Source: Druceiella hillmani (lineage: Eukaryota; Arthropoda; Insecta; Lepidoptera; Hepialidae). From it: 64,000 nt of DNA. The stretch is from assembly GCA_039881145.1 (NCBI GenBank), contig JAYKKI010000016.1:14582501-14646500 (forward strand), given 5' to 3'. Numbering within the stretch: the stretch's first letter is position 1; each line of letters starts with the position of its first letter. Under the pieces are notes generated by a model. That model made no database searches, was not told the origin of the DNA, and saw only the letters and a program-made list of their open reading frames with translations. Positions 49,911 to 61,074 of the stretch are shown here, one piece after another. The position numbers and the translations under genes were made by a program.

Positions 49911-50614
49911 TTAAGTGAGCAATTTCATAATATCAGCGATGATAGGCTCGTTAGATGCAACTTGCTTCTTATTATAATTACTTGGATTATTTATACTTTT
50001 TATGTTTTGAGCGTAAGACATTTTTGAAATAGGTGGTTCATCTTTTTTAGATAGTTTTATATTATCGGTTTCCATTCGAAGAGCAGAAATTTGTATAGGT
50101 TGTGAAGCTTTCAATTTCTTTTGACAGGCTTGACAACCTTTGTAGTTTGCCAGATGTCCTATTTCTTTATATAGCGCACATATCGCTACAGTATTGCGTT
50201 GCTTTTTGCCCTGTGTAGTGTGATGATTGCCAGCACATTTTACGCACTTTGGTAGTCTATTACAAAAATTCTTGGTATGGCCCAGTTGCTGGCCATTTCT
50301 GCATCGTGGAATACCTTTTACTTTGCAATGTTGCAAGTTGTTGATTTCAAATACAGAACTGTTGTTTTCTTTTTGTCTGATATCTACATTGAATAATGGA
50401 AAATTTTTGTTTCTTTTTTCACCGCCGTTCCTTGTCTTCTTTTTAATATTAAGAACATCATGTCCTAGTTTATTGATTGTAAATTTTATATCACTGATGT
50501 TTGTTGATGATGGTAATCCTCTTATGAAAAATCCGTGCAATCTGTCACTTTTCAATTGAAAAATGTGGAATTATAATTTGTAAAAGGAATTTTTTGTTTG
50601 TCTCTTTCTTCCAT
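49911..50614 (-). pseudogene. LINE ORF1: gag-like protein with CCHC knuckles, frameshifted
   Basis: ATG at 50614 begins MEERDKQKIPFTNYN; this frame hits a stop near 50552, after which the main frame runs 50555-49911 from KSDRLHGFFIRGLPSST, so a frameshift separates the two. The domain order is an RNA-binding region, then three zinc-knuckle segments (about residues 80-145 of the main frame): CRNGQQLGHTKNFC, CVKCAGNHHT, CALYKEIGHLANYKGC. The first has Gly and the third Tyr where the family has the second Cys. Jockey-type ORF1 proteins bind LINE RNA. Ends 48 bases before the ORF2 start. Confidence 0.85.
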
Positions 50615-50696
50615 TATTTTGGTTTCGAGATAATTTTATTTGTTCTATAATCGTTTTCATTTTGGTTAAGTAATTTTGATATCGTTATTCGATATA

Positions 50697-52740
50697 GCCT
50701 TGAATTGTACTGAATATTAAATTAATTTTCAAACCTCTTGTCTGAGTCTATTAAAGTCTCTAACACCGCTCATATTAATTAGTGGAGGCAATGGGATTTT
50801 TGTTTCTTTTTATTATATTATTTTCGAGTTTGGTTGAATTACTTTTTTTTGATAATTTTCTTGTTGTTTTTCTTGCTTCGGACTTCAGTGAATTCTTCTT
50901 AAATTCTTCTTCATCCGTGCAATATTTGTTAATATATAATATAATAATAATATGATAAGTTTCAAGTTCATTAACTTTCTACTGTAACTCATTTATTGTA
51001 ACGTGTTATTGTTGACACAAAGCCAACTGTTGTTGGTATGCAGCCATTACTTGTTCATATCAAGTCATTTTATTCATGCCTATATAATTTCATAACTATA
51101 GAAAAAAATATTAGTTTATCGCAAGTATATATTAAATTGAATAGGAGCTAGTCAAGTCACAGCCTTATCCACTGGCGAAAGTGATAAGGCTGTGACTTTC
51201 ATTAGTTTATAGATCTCTGATCTATAAACTAATGAAAGTTTAACTTTTGCATAACTAAAAAATTATGCATCAATTAACAACCTGAAACCATGACATGAAA
51301 TGTCAGTTTGAGGACGTGGCCCGCCTATAGTAAACTGTTGTCTCAAAATGTAATACCATTTATGCGTTTGAAAAAAAACTAGAAAACACGCGTATATAGT
51401 AATTAAAATTAAAATTATTTGGTTGTAGAATGTAGTTACACTTACTTAAATTTTATGTTCAAAGTATCTCCTCTTTCTCAGTCAATGATAATTATTTTGA
51501 CTTAAGTAATCTATCACAACGTCTGGTACTCGAATGTGGCTCCTTTCTGAAATTACTTAGTATATTTTCTTCCATATTTATAGATATTCTTGGAGAAGTT
51601 TCATCGGATTTCTCTGGAATAATGGGCTTACTCTTACGTATTCCTGAAATAGCATTGATAATTACTTGGCAGTTGACGCTGATTCGTATAAGTTTCAATG
51701 TAAGTTCTAAGGGTTTCGCCAATATTATAATGGCATTCGGCACATACCAATATTATGTCCAAATATTCAATAGCACTTAAAATGACATATCGCTAATTCC
51801 AATCACTCGGTACTACAAATGTTACAAATATTTAACTAAACCAGTAACACGTATTCAACAACAATCAACTGTCATTTCGCAAAATTGCCTGTCTCTTCAA
51901 GAACATTAAATTGTTCTGATTGGTCGTAGAAATTTGTGAGGTTTACCATATTAAGTAATAAATAATCCATGCAATTTTATGTTGAATTGGCAATTAAAAT
52001 TATAGCAGTATTATTAATAAGAAACCAACAATAATTGAACTAAATGACCAATAAAAATATAACATTTATAATTCGTAAAGTATATTTTAAAAATCGATGA
52101 CAGTATTTTTTATAATTTTAAATATTTAAGCGAATTATGGATGGATGTAAAAGATTCTCGGGTGGCAATAATTTATTAATTAATTGATGTGCGAATTCTA
52201 AACAAGTTTGACTTTGAAATTTAAATCCTTTATACTTTTATTTTTTAATCTTTGTTTGTAAAACAATGCAAATGAAATGAATAGTTAGAAAAGTTAATTT
52301 CACCATCGCTCGCTAAGAAGGGTAAAAATGCAATATTACCTTCTTCTTTCACATTCACATTTCTTACGTTTTTTAAAATAAAAAATATAGGTTGGTGCAT
52401 TGTCATGTTAATGATATGACAATTTTAAAATTTCAGGAAAAAAACTGGTATGATTTAAAAAAAAATAGGTGTCGGTTAGGGCAAGTGAGCGACACGATTA
52501 CTAGTAAATTTACGCAGTCCGTTTGTGACTTTCCTTAGTAAAACTAAGAACTCTTATCATTTTGTCATGTCCAACCGCCTATGTGTTAGAACCTCACAGT
52601 TTCTGCAGCTTAAAAACCTCACAGTTTCTGCGACTTATGCGCATGAAGTATCGCGATTAGATCTTTTATATATATAGTTAAATTTTACGTATATTAGAAA
52701 ATAAAAGTGCGGTATCTCCGTTCATACGAAAAGCGGTAAG
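50697..52740. other. Sequence between LINE 5' end and stray LINE fragment
   Basis: Private to copy B. It contains the double hairpin at 51154-51239. A minus-strand frame at 51492-51743 (83 codons, Ser/Lys/Arg-rich C-terminus ending HSSTRRCDRLLKSK) is of unknown origin; the basic end could suit a retroelement polyprotein tail but no diagnostic motif is present. CCTCACAGTTTCTGC occurs twice at about 52591 and 52618. Confidence 0.4.
51154..51239. repeat. Two adjoining perfect hairpins
   Basis: Hairpin 1: AAGTCACAGCCTTATC at 51154-51169 pairs exactly with 51183-51198. Hairpin 2: the 21-base arm 51195-51215 pairs exactly with 51219-51239 around the 3-base loop TCT. The right arm of the first overlaps the left arm of the second by 4 bases. 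There is no mismatch in either stem. Confidence 0.9.
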
Positions 52741-53005
52741 GAATTATTTTCGAATATTCATCGAGTGGAATATCATCAGATAGGTTTATCTCTTTTCAAT
52801 TGAAAAATGAATTATTTTCGAATATTCATCGAGTGGAATATTATCAGATAGGTTTATCACTTTTCAATTGAAAAATGTGGAATTATAATTTGTAAAAGGA
52901 ATTTTTTGTCTGTCTCTTTCTTCCATTATTTTCGTTTCGAGATAATTTTATTTGTTCTATAATCGTTTTCATTTTGGTTAAGTAATTTTGATATCGTTAT
53001 TCGAT
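52741..53005 (-). mobile_element. Stray 5' end of the same Jockey LINE family
   Basis: 52858-53005 is almost identical to 50549-50696 (5' UTR and first codons of ORF1, including MEERDRQKIPFTNYN), in the same orientation. Downstream in the element sense, a 67-bp unit containing GAATATTCATCGAGTGGAAT is tandemly repeated (from about 52741 and 52808). Since LINEs normally lose their 5' end, a 5'-only piece suggests deletion of the rest or a local rearrangement. Confidence 0.8.
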
Positions 53006-53808
53006 CGAGGAGGTTTCCTGTAGTGAAAATGAAGTTCCGTACTCAATTTTCAAGCTACATTTATGTAATACAGATTTTCAATTTATATGAAAAATTGCAT
53101 GTAGCTACTAAATGAAGTTCTCAATTTATAGGTAGTATAATAATTAAACCATTTTTATCATCTCGTAACATTTGTTTAATCTACATTTTGTTATCAATAT
53201 CTGTGACTTTCTTCACATTTTTCTGACCTTTATTGTCGAAGATTAGGTAGGAAGTCACAATTTTTGACGATATTTGTTAGAGAAAATTTATAAACATAAT
53301 GGCAGAAAGATGACAATCCATATATTTTTATACATTTCCGAAATTAAGTTTTTATTTGCTACTCTATAGGATGGTTCCAAACGTTTTTAACCTTCTTTTT
53401 TTAACCCCTTAATTCATTCTCAAGATGAAAAATGAAATATGTCCCCGTCGTGAATTCAATTGAACTCCCATTTTCTATTACTATACGGAATTGCAAATTT
53501 CTACTACAGATAGTCTCTGAGAAGAAATGGTTGTGAGGGACTGATAGAAAAGAGGACTGATGGATGGACTGTAAAGTGATTCCATATATATTTAATATTG
53601 CTAAATTTCAAAATGTTTTGCTAATTTATTGAAAATAAAATAATTATAGGAGTTTTGTAAAAATATTGAAAACATGTAAATCTATAGTGATGGTTCTAGA
53701 TTTCATGGTTTTTGAAATGTGCGCCATGCCCTTACGCCTGTGAAAGGCAATATATTTAGACCGTAAATGGATAATATTTTTAAATGGTTTATTAAAAATA
53801 TTAATACT

Positions 53809-53884
<76 letters not shown>

Positions 53885-54560
53885 GCTCTACCCGTCTATA
53901 GGATTTATTTGACATACCCGCCGATAGGATTTTATTTGACATACTGATCATTTTCCATACCCCTTTGTGAAATATTATGCGTCAAATTAACATGTAATCA
54001 TTCCTTCCCAATTTTTCAATCAAGGGCTTTAAACAGATTGAAAAAATTTAAGTTATTATAACATTATTTATTTTTTGATAAATTTTAACTCTATTTAAAT
54101 TATTATAATTAACAACAATTTTATATTAAGGCCTATGGAAAACTTTTTGCATCTTAACGAAATCATTAAAATGTATTAGGAAATAATTGAATTTATACAG
54201 AAAACTTTAACTTAACTTTCTTCATTATGAATGTTTATTGCATAAATAACTTTATATTTATCTGTTATAGATCGTCTCTAAACAAAGTTGTTTGTGTTTA
54301 TTTTTAATAATCGTGTATAGAAACTGTGTGTTTGAAATTAAACTGAATTTTTTCTATGGTTGATTAAATCTATTAGCTTGAAATATATTGCGATCGAATT
54401 ACTTCTCTACCACATTTTACGACTCCGCAAAAAATGACATACATATCACAGCAACACAGAAAATATCAGTTCAAAAACAATTTTCGTAACACTGTTTTCA
54501 ATATTTCGCCCACTTAAAAATGAGCTGAAGTGACTTTCTAATTTAAGATTATATTAGGAC
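53006..54560. other. AT-rich stretch of copy B with a TA tract
   Basis: No gene or transposon motif. Contains the 53811-53879 microsatellite; beside it a short doubled phrase (ATAGGATTTATTTGACATAC, twice within about 40 bases at 53897-53944). A-B alignment resumes near 54560. Confidence 0.45.
53811..53879. repeat. (TA)n microsatellite
   Basis: About 65 bp of pure TA, ending TATGTATGTG. Private to copy B. Confidence 0.95.
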
Positions 54561-55509
54561 AACAAATATTTCATTAATGATATTGAATACGAAGTGGATT
54601 GAATAAAAAAATTTTGTCGAATCACATAAAGGAAAGAATCTCATAGTAATATTAAAATGAAGGTAATATTCGTAAAGATATGTTAACAAAAGAATATTTA
54701 CATGAATATATGTACACGAACAATCAATTTTTTTTTATAGTTTGAAGGGATTTATACGTACTTTTAATTTACATTATTTCACATTAAATTTTACATACTT
54801 TTATCACAAAAACAGAAAAACTAACATTTTTTGTCTAATATAATATATTGTGGTAAAAAACAAATTAAAATTTCTAAGTAATTTTTCAAAGGGACATTTT
54901 CCAAAGTCCCATAGCAAGAAACTTACGGATTTAGGTTGTAAAGAAATATTTAATTTAGAAAAAGATAAAAATAACTGAATTGATAGAATTAAGGAGAATA
55001 TTTCTGCAACTTGAACTAACAGCTTTAATAAAATATTTAAGACTAAAGATCATTCCTCATTAATCAAAATAAACAAATTTATTTAATTAGATTATATTTT
55101 CCTTGAAAACCTCATCACCCACTTATTGATTAGGTTTTTGAGCGACACATAGGACGGGAAGTTAATTTTTTAAAATAATAATTTAAACATGGTACTTTTT
55201 AGGTTTATTTTTTTATGCATCTAAAATTTATTGACTGCTCAAAATTATTTAAGTACTTATTTCATATGGCAATGCATTTTCGCAGAAATTATTGCAAAAT
55301 ATTCAAGTTAAATTAATAGAAGCAAAATATTCAAGTCCATTATAAATGGCTAATAAGTCCTGTATCTGACTTGTGAAATAAAAGTTTGGCTATGTTTTAG
55401 CCATTTTGAAAGACCAGTACCATAGGATTTAAGGCGACGGCTTTCTTTTCGAGAAAATAAAGTGGAAATTTAAGTAGGATTTATACCAATAGTTTGCAAG
55501 CGGCTGCTG

Positions 55510-55595
55510 AATGCCACACAGTTATGGCGCAGCGCTGAAAACGCTTACTTTTTGTGCAGACGGTTGGAGTTTGATCTCGCCCGCGAAGGCTTTTT
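55510..55595 (+). repeat. tRNA-like SINE fragment 1, copy B
   Basis: ATGGCGCAGCGCTG (A-box-like) and GGTTGGAGTTTGATC followed by CCCGCG (degenerate B box). Aligns to 16710-16800 including the AT-rich tail beyond it. Confidence 0.6.
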
Positions 55596-55804
55596 AAATA
55601 TTTTTCTTGTAATTAGTATAAAAATTATTATTATAACTAGTTATTATTCCAGCGAATATATTTTATTCGTTTACACCGAATAAAAAACAAGTTACTGCAA
55701 TTTGAATTTAATATCTGTTTTAAGAACTCATAGATTTTAAATATTGCATTTTTAAAGTAATTGCACTTTAATTGAAAGTCGATTTCCAATTGTTCATACA
55801 TATA

Positions 55805-55890
55805 GAACTGTCGTGGAGCTGCTTGCTAAGTATGTGAGCTTTTCCTTTGCCTTTCTACCAGATTCGGGTTCGATCCTGCCCGAGAGTTGT
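55805..55890 (+). repeat. tRNA-like SINE fragment 2, copy B
   Basis: Best preserved of the six: a perfect B box GGTTCGATCC (55867-55876) inside a CGGG/CCCG T-stem, preceded by a GTGGAGCTGCTTGCTA A-box-like region. No acceptor stem is visible, so it is not a functional tRNA. Partner of the deleted 17036-17090. Confidence 0.65.
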
Positions 55891-56189
55891 TTTGTTGTTT
55901 TTTGTATTAAATATAAAATTTTGTCATTGTAGCCAATTTTTTCTATGATTGTTCAGACCAATTATTATCGCAATAAATATAAATACTATTTTATTGATTT
56001 ATACTGAATGAAAATAATTGTTATTATAATTCGATTTTTTTCTATAACCTTTTCCATAACCTTATTTTAAAAAATTTTCGTCATAAAATATATGTTTGAA
56101 ATAATTTCCTTCATACATATTCAAAAAGAACATATCCAAGTAACTAAATATTTTGAACTGTTGTCTAAAGTCGGCTTTTAAGTATTCCG

Positions 56190-56255
56190 TCATTAAAGGC
56201 ACAGAGTCGTCGTGACGCAACGTGCGTCCTGGTTTAATCACACATGTGGTTTTTT
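56190..56255 (+). repeat. tRNA-like SINE fragment 3, copy B
   Basis: CGTGACGCAACGTG followed by TGGTTTAATCACAC aligns to 17370-17435; more decayed than its partner. Confidence 0.45.
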
Positions 56256-56399
56256 TATTTTTTCTTTATAATTTATAAATAGAAAATGTTATTGCTACAA
56301 ATTATGATTACTGTGTGTCCTAATATGCTATAATTTATCTTTACACATTATGCAGCAATGACGGGGAAAGTCAAAAAATGTATGAGTAAAATATTATAA

Positions 56400-56760
56400 T
56401 ATATAAGGTAGCAATACAACGAGCCCTAAAATAGAATTGTGTGGTACAAAAATTGTGTGGAGTTGTAAATTTTACATAAATTACATGAATGTGTATATTT
56501 CTTCGTGTTAATATAAATACACGTACGTATATTCTGGAGTTTTTAATTTATTTAAGTCCCTATTACATTCAATTATGCTTTGAGTAGATTTTCCAAGATT
56601 TATTCGTTGGTGATAATTAGTTTTTGTCTGACGTGAACGTAAGTTCCAGTATTCGAAGGGCTTTTGCTGCAATGGCTTTCTTTTCCTCTCCATGAAATTA
56701 GTTACATGACTTGCTAGAAAGAATGTACCTCATATTATAACGGAAAGAATAACATATTTT
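56400..56760. other. Short insertion private to copy B
   Basis: Copy A runs directly from the match of about 56395 (17585) to the match of 56760 (17625). The extra ~360 bases contain a minus-strand Lys/Arg-rich frame (56693-56508, MERKRKPLQQKPFEYWN...) with no recognised family. No terminal repeats seen. Confidence 0.4.
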
Positions 56761-57569
56761 TACCAACTGCAATTCTTATATTGACATATTTGGTCTCAAA
56801 CATATAATTTTCGTAATGTGAATAATTTCGTATATGCTTCATAGGAAATTCAATAATTTTGTTAAGCAATATGATATACTTAATTATATTTCTGCTCTCA
56901 AAACAATACTCATTATTAAATGATATTCATTATCTTCCATATCGACATAATAATAAAGTAGTGGTCTAGAAAAACACTATTCTACACACTATCAGTAAAC
57001 TTTTCAGTAAAAACCTCTAAACGGTTTAAAATTTGCAGATTTTCTCGAAGCTCATCTATTTCTTATCTCTTAGAAATTTCAATACAAGCAGATGTTTTGC
57101 TTTAATTTATTCAAATATGGTTTCACATTATGAATTTCGTAATTAATTTCTCTAATTATGAATTTCGTAATTAATTTTTCAGTGACTCTTTTTTAAATTT
57201 TAGGTTAAACACAAACAAATACTACTTTGCATTTCGGTACACATCGTATAAGAGCTGTGTAGCAACATTTGTAAATTTGATGATCAACGAATGTAGTATT
57301 CATTTTATAAATTATCTCATAAGCATAACATTGCACCTACCTTCCTCCTATCTAATAAAATAAGCTTCCTCTCAACTCAGCCCTTTTGAATCACGGTCCG
57401 TCTCTTTTTGCGTATTTTAATATATTAGTTTGAAACGCATCTACTCTTAATGGAATTTTGTCATACGATGTGCAATTTGATATTGAAAATGTCCATTTTT
57501 TACCCACGACTATTTGATTGTGTAATATTTTACGACAAAGCGATTCCAAAATATTTTCTAACTTGCTTA

Positions 57570-57905
57570 TCCATTGTGAACTTTCATCCGGCCGCCCTAA
57601 TCTTTTCTGTTCAGTAAAAAGCTTTGTCATTTATTGACTCATTGTACTCATCGGATCAAGAGAAGCCATCAATCAATTTGTCAGCGCACCCGATGGGCGA
57701 GATAAGGGTGCGGCACCAGGAGAATGCTTGAGGAGGGTGCCGTAATAACTTTTTTAATGCGCCGTCAAGTGCTGTGGATTGAGAGAAATGGCAGTGATAA
57801 GAAGATAGAAAATTAATTTTGGCCCCCAAATCTTAAAAGTTTGTCTTTGTACTGCTCAGATATAATCACGAACACAGCCGTGAGGTACAACATTATGCGC
57901 ACAAC
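57570..57905. promoter_or_regulatory. Highly conserved block, copy B: candidate enhancer
   Basis: Partner of 22140-22475. ATCAATCA (57668-57675) and TTGTCAG (57678-57684) keep the same 2-base spacing as in copy A; AGATAAG (57700-57706) and TGATAAG (57795-57801) are also kept. A minus-strand frame (57630-57391) begins MTKLFTEQKRLGRPDESSQW, but the corresponding copy-A frame stops soon after, so coding conservation is not supported. Retention of spacing and motifs in both paralogues suggests a regulatory element; this is inference. Confidence 0.5.
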
Positions 57906-58445
57906 TATAAGCATGATATTATTTTTTTTCAGTATTATCATTTATGTTAATAGCATTAAGAAAATTTATATTCCAAACATAGAAATATTTGTAATTTATC
58001 TCTTTGTCAAAGAGCTATTTAAAATATATTTGATAATTCCGAAGAATCGAAGTGGTAAATATAAGTCTTTAATTAATATTTGAACAATGTTTTTATTTAA
58101 GTTATTTAACGTTTTTATTTAAGTTATTTAAGCGATTAGCAGTCAGAAACCTAGAAATTCAATAAAAAAATCGACATTGATTTTTAAGTAAATAGAAAAA
58201 TTAGCTACTTTGAAAGAATATTAAATTTTTCAATTTTAATAAATTATTTGAAAACTGTTCAATAGGTAAATTATTAGTTATTTGTAATGCATTTTATTAC
58301 AATTAAATTAAAACTAAATATTATGCGTAATGGAAGTGATAGAATAGGTTAAGATTTTAGGGTCAAAGAGATTTTTTATTATTTAAAATGAAAGCGCTAT
58401 ATTGTCACTGTATTAAATCTTGTAAGGACATAACATTTTGAAGAT

Positions 58446-58457
58446 GTATACACACAC

Positions 58458-58514
<57 letters not shown>
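58446..58514. repeat. (TA)n microsatellite, partner of 22931-23041
   Basis: Short ATACACACACATATG start then about 50 bp of TA. In copy A the order is TA then CA/TG, so the motif blocks differ although the site is shared. Confidence 0.95.
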
Positions 58515-58517
<3 letters not shown>

Positions 58518-60443
58518 ACTCACTCAAATCCTTGGTATATTTGTTCAACCAAACGAGTGGCGCAATGGAATTCGTGTTTCTAAAAAAATCGTTTATTTTT
58601 AAAAAAACTATTGCTTTAAAATATTTTATTCGGGGGTATTAATGAAAGTTTTTTATTGGAGTCTTTTCAAATCCATTCGATGTATCCAGTGCAGCAAATC
58701 CCGTATTTAATTCGTGAATGGAATTAGAAAATAACAGAAGTACCCCCGTTAAGTATTAATTTAACAAATGTTTATAAAGTGCACATATTTTGATGGAATG
58801 ATATTGATAAACGGGTTTGTTTCCAAAAGTGGAATAATGTTCCTCTTTAAATACGAGTATATCTTCGAAATTTTCTTTATTTAACGACCATTAACATTTT
58901 TATAAATTGCTGCTTAAATCAAAGTTTTTAAAAACTACATATAAATCATCAAATGACATAAAATTCTTGAATATTTAAAAATTATGCGATTGAATTACAA
59001 TCATTTTATCATTCTTAAAAATTATGTGATTGTTTTGCAATTTACCATATATAATATGACTTTTATATTAGTTCCTTGACAAAAGTTTATAGCGGGGTAA
59101 ATGGTGTGGCTTTTATGTTCTAAAATCTTAGGCGATGATAAAATTTACGAGGATTATTAACAAGAGAATTAGATACTTATTAGGGACAATTAAGTCACAA
59201 TATTTTTTGACCCGATTTTGTCCGCAGCTTTGCTTCAATGCAGTTAGATTTAGAAGTTGGGTTTACAAGTTCTCGATATAGGTTTAACATTGCAATATAT
59301 AAAGCTATAGACAGAAGGCACATATTACGCCATCTTTTCACGTGTTATAGTACAATATTTTTAAACACTTGTTGATTTAAAAAATACCGAGTTTAATCTT
59401 AAAATAATTATTCTATTACCCGGATTAAAAACAGGCTTATTTTAAATCGTGAACTATATCTATATAAAATTGAATGTAACCCACCAAGTCGTTTACGCAT
59501 AAATATCTAAGAAATATCAAAATATATTTTTTTGTCTTTTTATATTCATTATTCAATCATGCTTAAAGACTCACGCTAGCGAAATCACCGGTATAACCTA
59601 TTTGTAACATGGCTACACGAACTATTCAAAAAAACCATTCGTCGGTTTTTTACAGATTTATTAGTTGACAAGCAGACCACTTTTGGGATTTAAAATGTCT
59701 GTTAGGTATATATTGTTATTCTATTTTAGGATTTTGATATAACTAGCAGTCAAATCAAAAAGATATAAGAATCATATTTTTCTACCTTAACTTCCAAATT
59801 AGGCAGTGCAAATAGCAATATTCGAATGCCAAATTAGACTTTTTAATCATTTATTCGTAACCTTCGTTCTTTCATGAATTGTTGAAAATTAATGTCGCTT
59901 AAAGTTGAATATTAATTTTAATATATTATTTATTAAATACTATGTAAACATTACCGAAAATATATTAAAGATTTCTGCTGAGATGGTCACAGCATACTTT
60001 CATCTTCACACAACACATTAAAATATTCATAAAATATATAATATTTATAGAATTACTGATGGCAAACTTCTAGCCTTTTTTTCACAGAACTAACCACAAA
60101 CAAGCGTTTTGTTAGGTTGGATGCTTATTTATGAATGTGATTTCGGAATCAAAAAAGTCCTACGGTTATAAAAAAATACATTTGTTTTCAATCAAGTTTT
60201 AAGCAGTTTTATTGCACACTTTCTAAATTGAGTACATGAAAATATTTAAAATATAATGCATATTTATCGCTATATGACGGGGGGAAGTAAATGGCATACG
60301 CACACACTTGCACGCATGTGTGTCGTTTAAATTACGCCTGAACTAACATTAGCTGCAGTAACGTGATGATGGTTGTTTTCTCTAAAGAAATGTTCCTTTT
60401 CATCTTGCTTTTTATCAGGGAATTACTTGAGGTACGGTATGTT

Positions 60444-60497
60444 ATATGCAAATTATTTACCAAATGATTGGAATCATTTGGTAAATAATTTGCATAT
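60444..60497. repeat. Perfect 26-bp palindrome, copy B only
   Basis: Arms 60444-60469 and 60472-60497 are exact reverse complements around only two bases (GG). Copy A (about 25470-25505) has one diverged arm reading TTTTGTTAAATAATTT and no second arm. It is therefore a copy-B gain or copy-A loss. Confidence 0.9.
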
Positions 60498-61074
60498 TCT
60501 CAATAAAGTTGTTTTATAGTTTTTTTTGTTTGAGAACTTTCATATTTTGTCGATAACTTCAATTTTAGATTTAATTTTATATATGCATATGAATCCATTT
60601 GGAACAAATTAAGTGATTCAATATTGAGTGAACGATTATACATTCAAAGTGTTCACATCACATTTTTTTTAAATAAGGATATTTAAATACGGTACTTTGA
60701 GAAATTGTAAAAATCATAATGTGACATCCGCAATCATGGAATCTGCAATTTAAATGCAAAATGAGTAAATATTATAACAATTGAAGACAAAAAATAACAA
60801 AGTTCTTAATGGAACGATTTCCAATTTTCGTTTTGGTTTTAAGAATATAAATATATGTAATGTACGTATTCCATAAATTCTTATTATGTAAATTGTATTG
60901 GTTTTTTCCCCAAAACAATCTTAAAACTTGATTTTTTATGTGTATTTCTTTATGAAGTACTGAAAAATTTATTTCACGGCTTTATTGGAATTGTTAATTT
61001 ACCCAATGATAAAATGTTTTGTTCAGTAATAAAAACTTGGCTTAAATTTATACAACCTCATCAACAGAGGTTAC

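Larger units (their letters stand above)
47355..50696 (-). mobile_element. Jockey-clade LINE, nearly full length, degenerate
   Basis: Minus-strand non-LTR retrotransposon with 5' UTR, gag-like ORF1 and APE-RT ORF2 in the standard order. The 5' end is placed near 50696 because the reverse complement starting ATCGAATAACGATATC is shared with a second 5' fragment (52741-53005) and the two diverge exactly outside it. The 3' end is near the ORF2 stop at 47355 or somewhat beyond; no poly-A tail is evident. Private to copy B, in the 46860-54500 interval. Confidence 0.85.

Noticed and set aside
50227..50559. 110-codon plus-strand frame
   Set aside because: Antisense shadow of the LINE ORF1 gag-like frame, which has the diagnostic zinc knuckles.
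51492..51743. Retroelement polyprotein C-terminus
   Set aside because: Only a basic Ser/Arg/Lys-rich ending hints at this; no integrase, protease or LTR sequence is visible nearby.
55805..55890. Functional tRNA gene
   Set aside because: The B box and T-stem are good but no acceptor stem or complete anticodon arm can be paired, and related pieces nearby are decayed.
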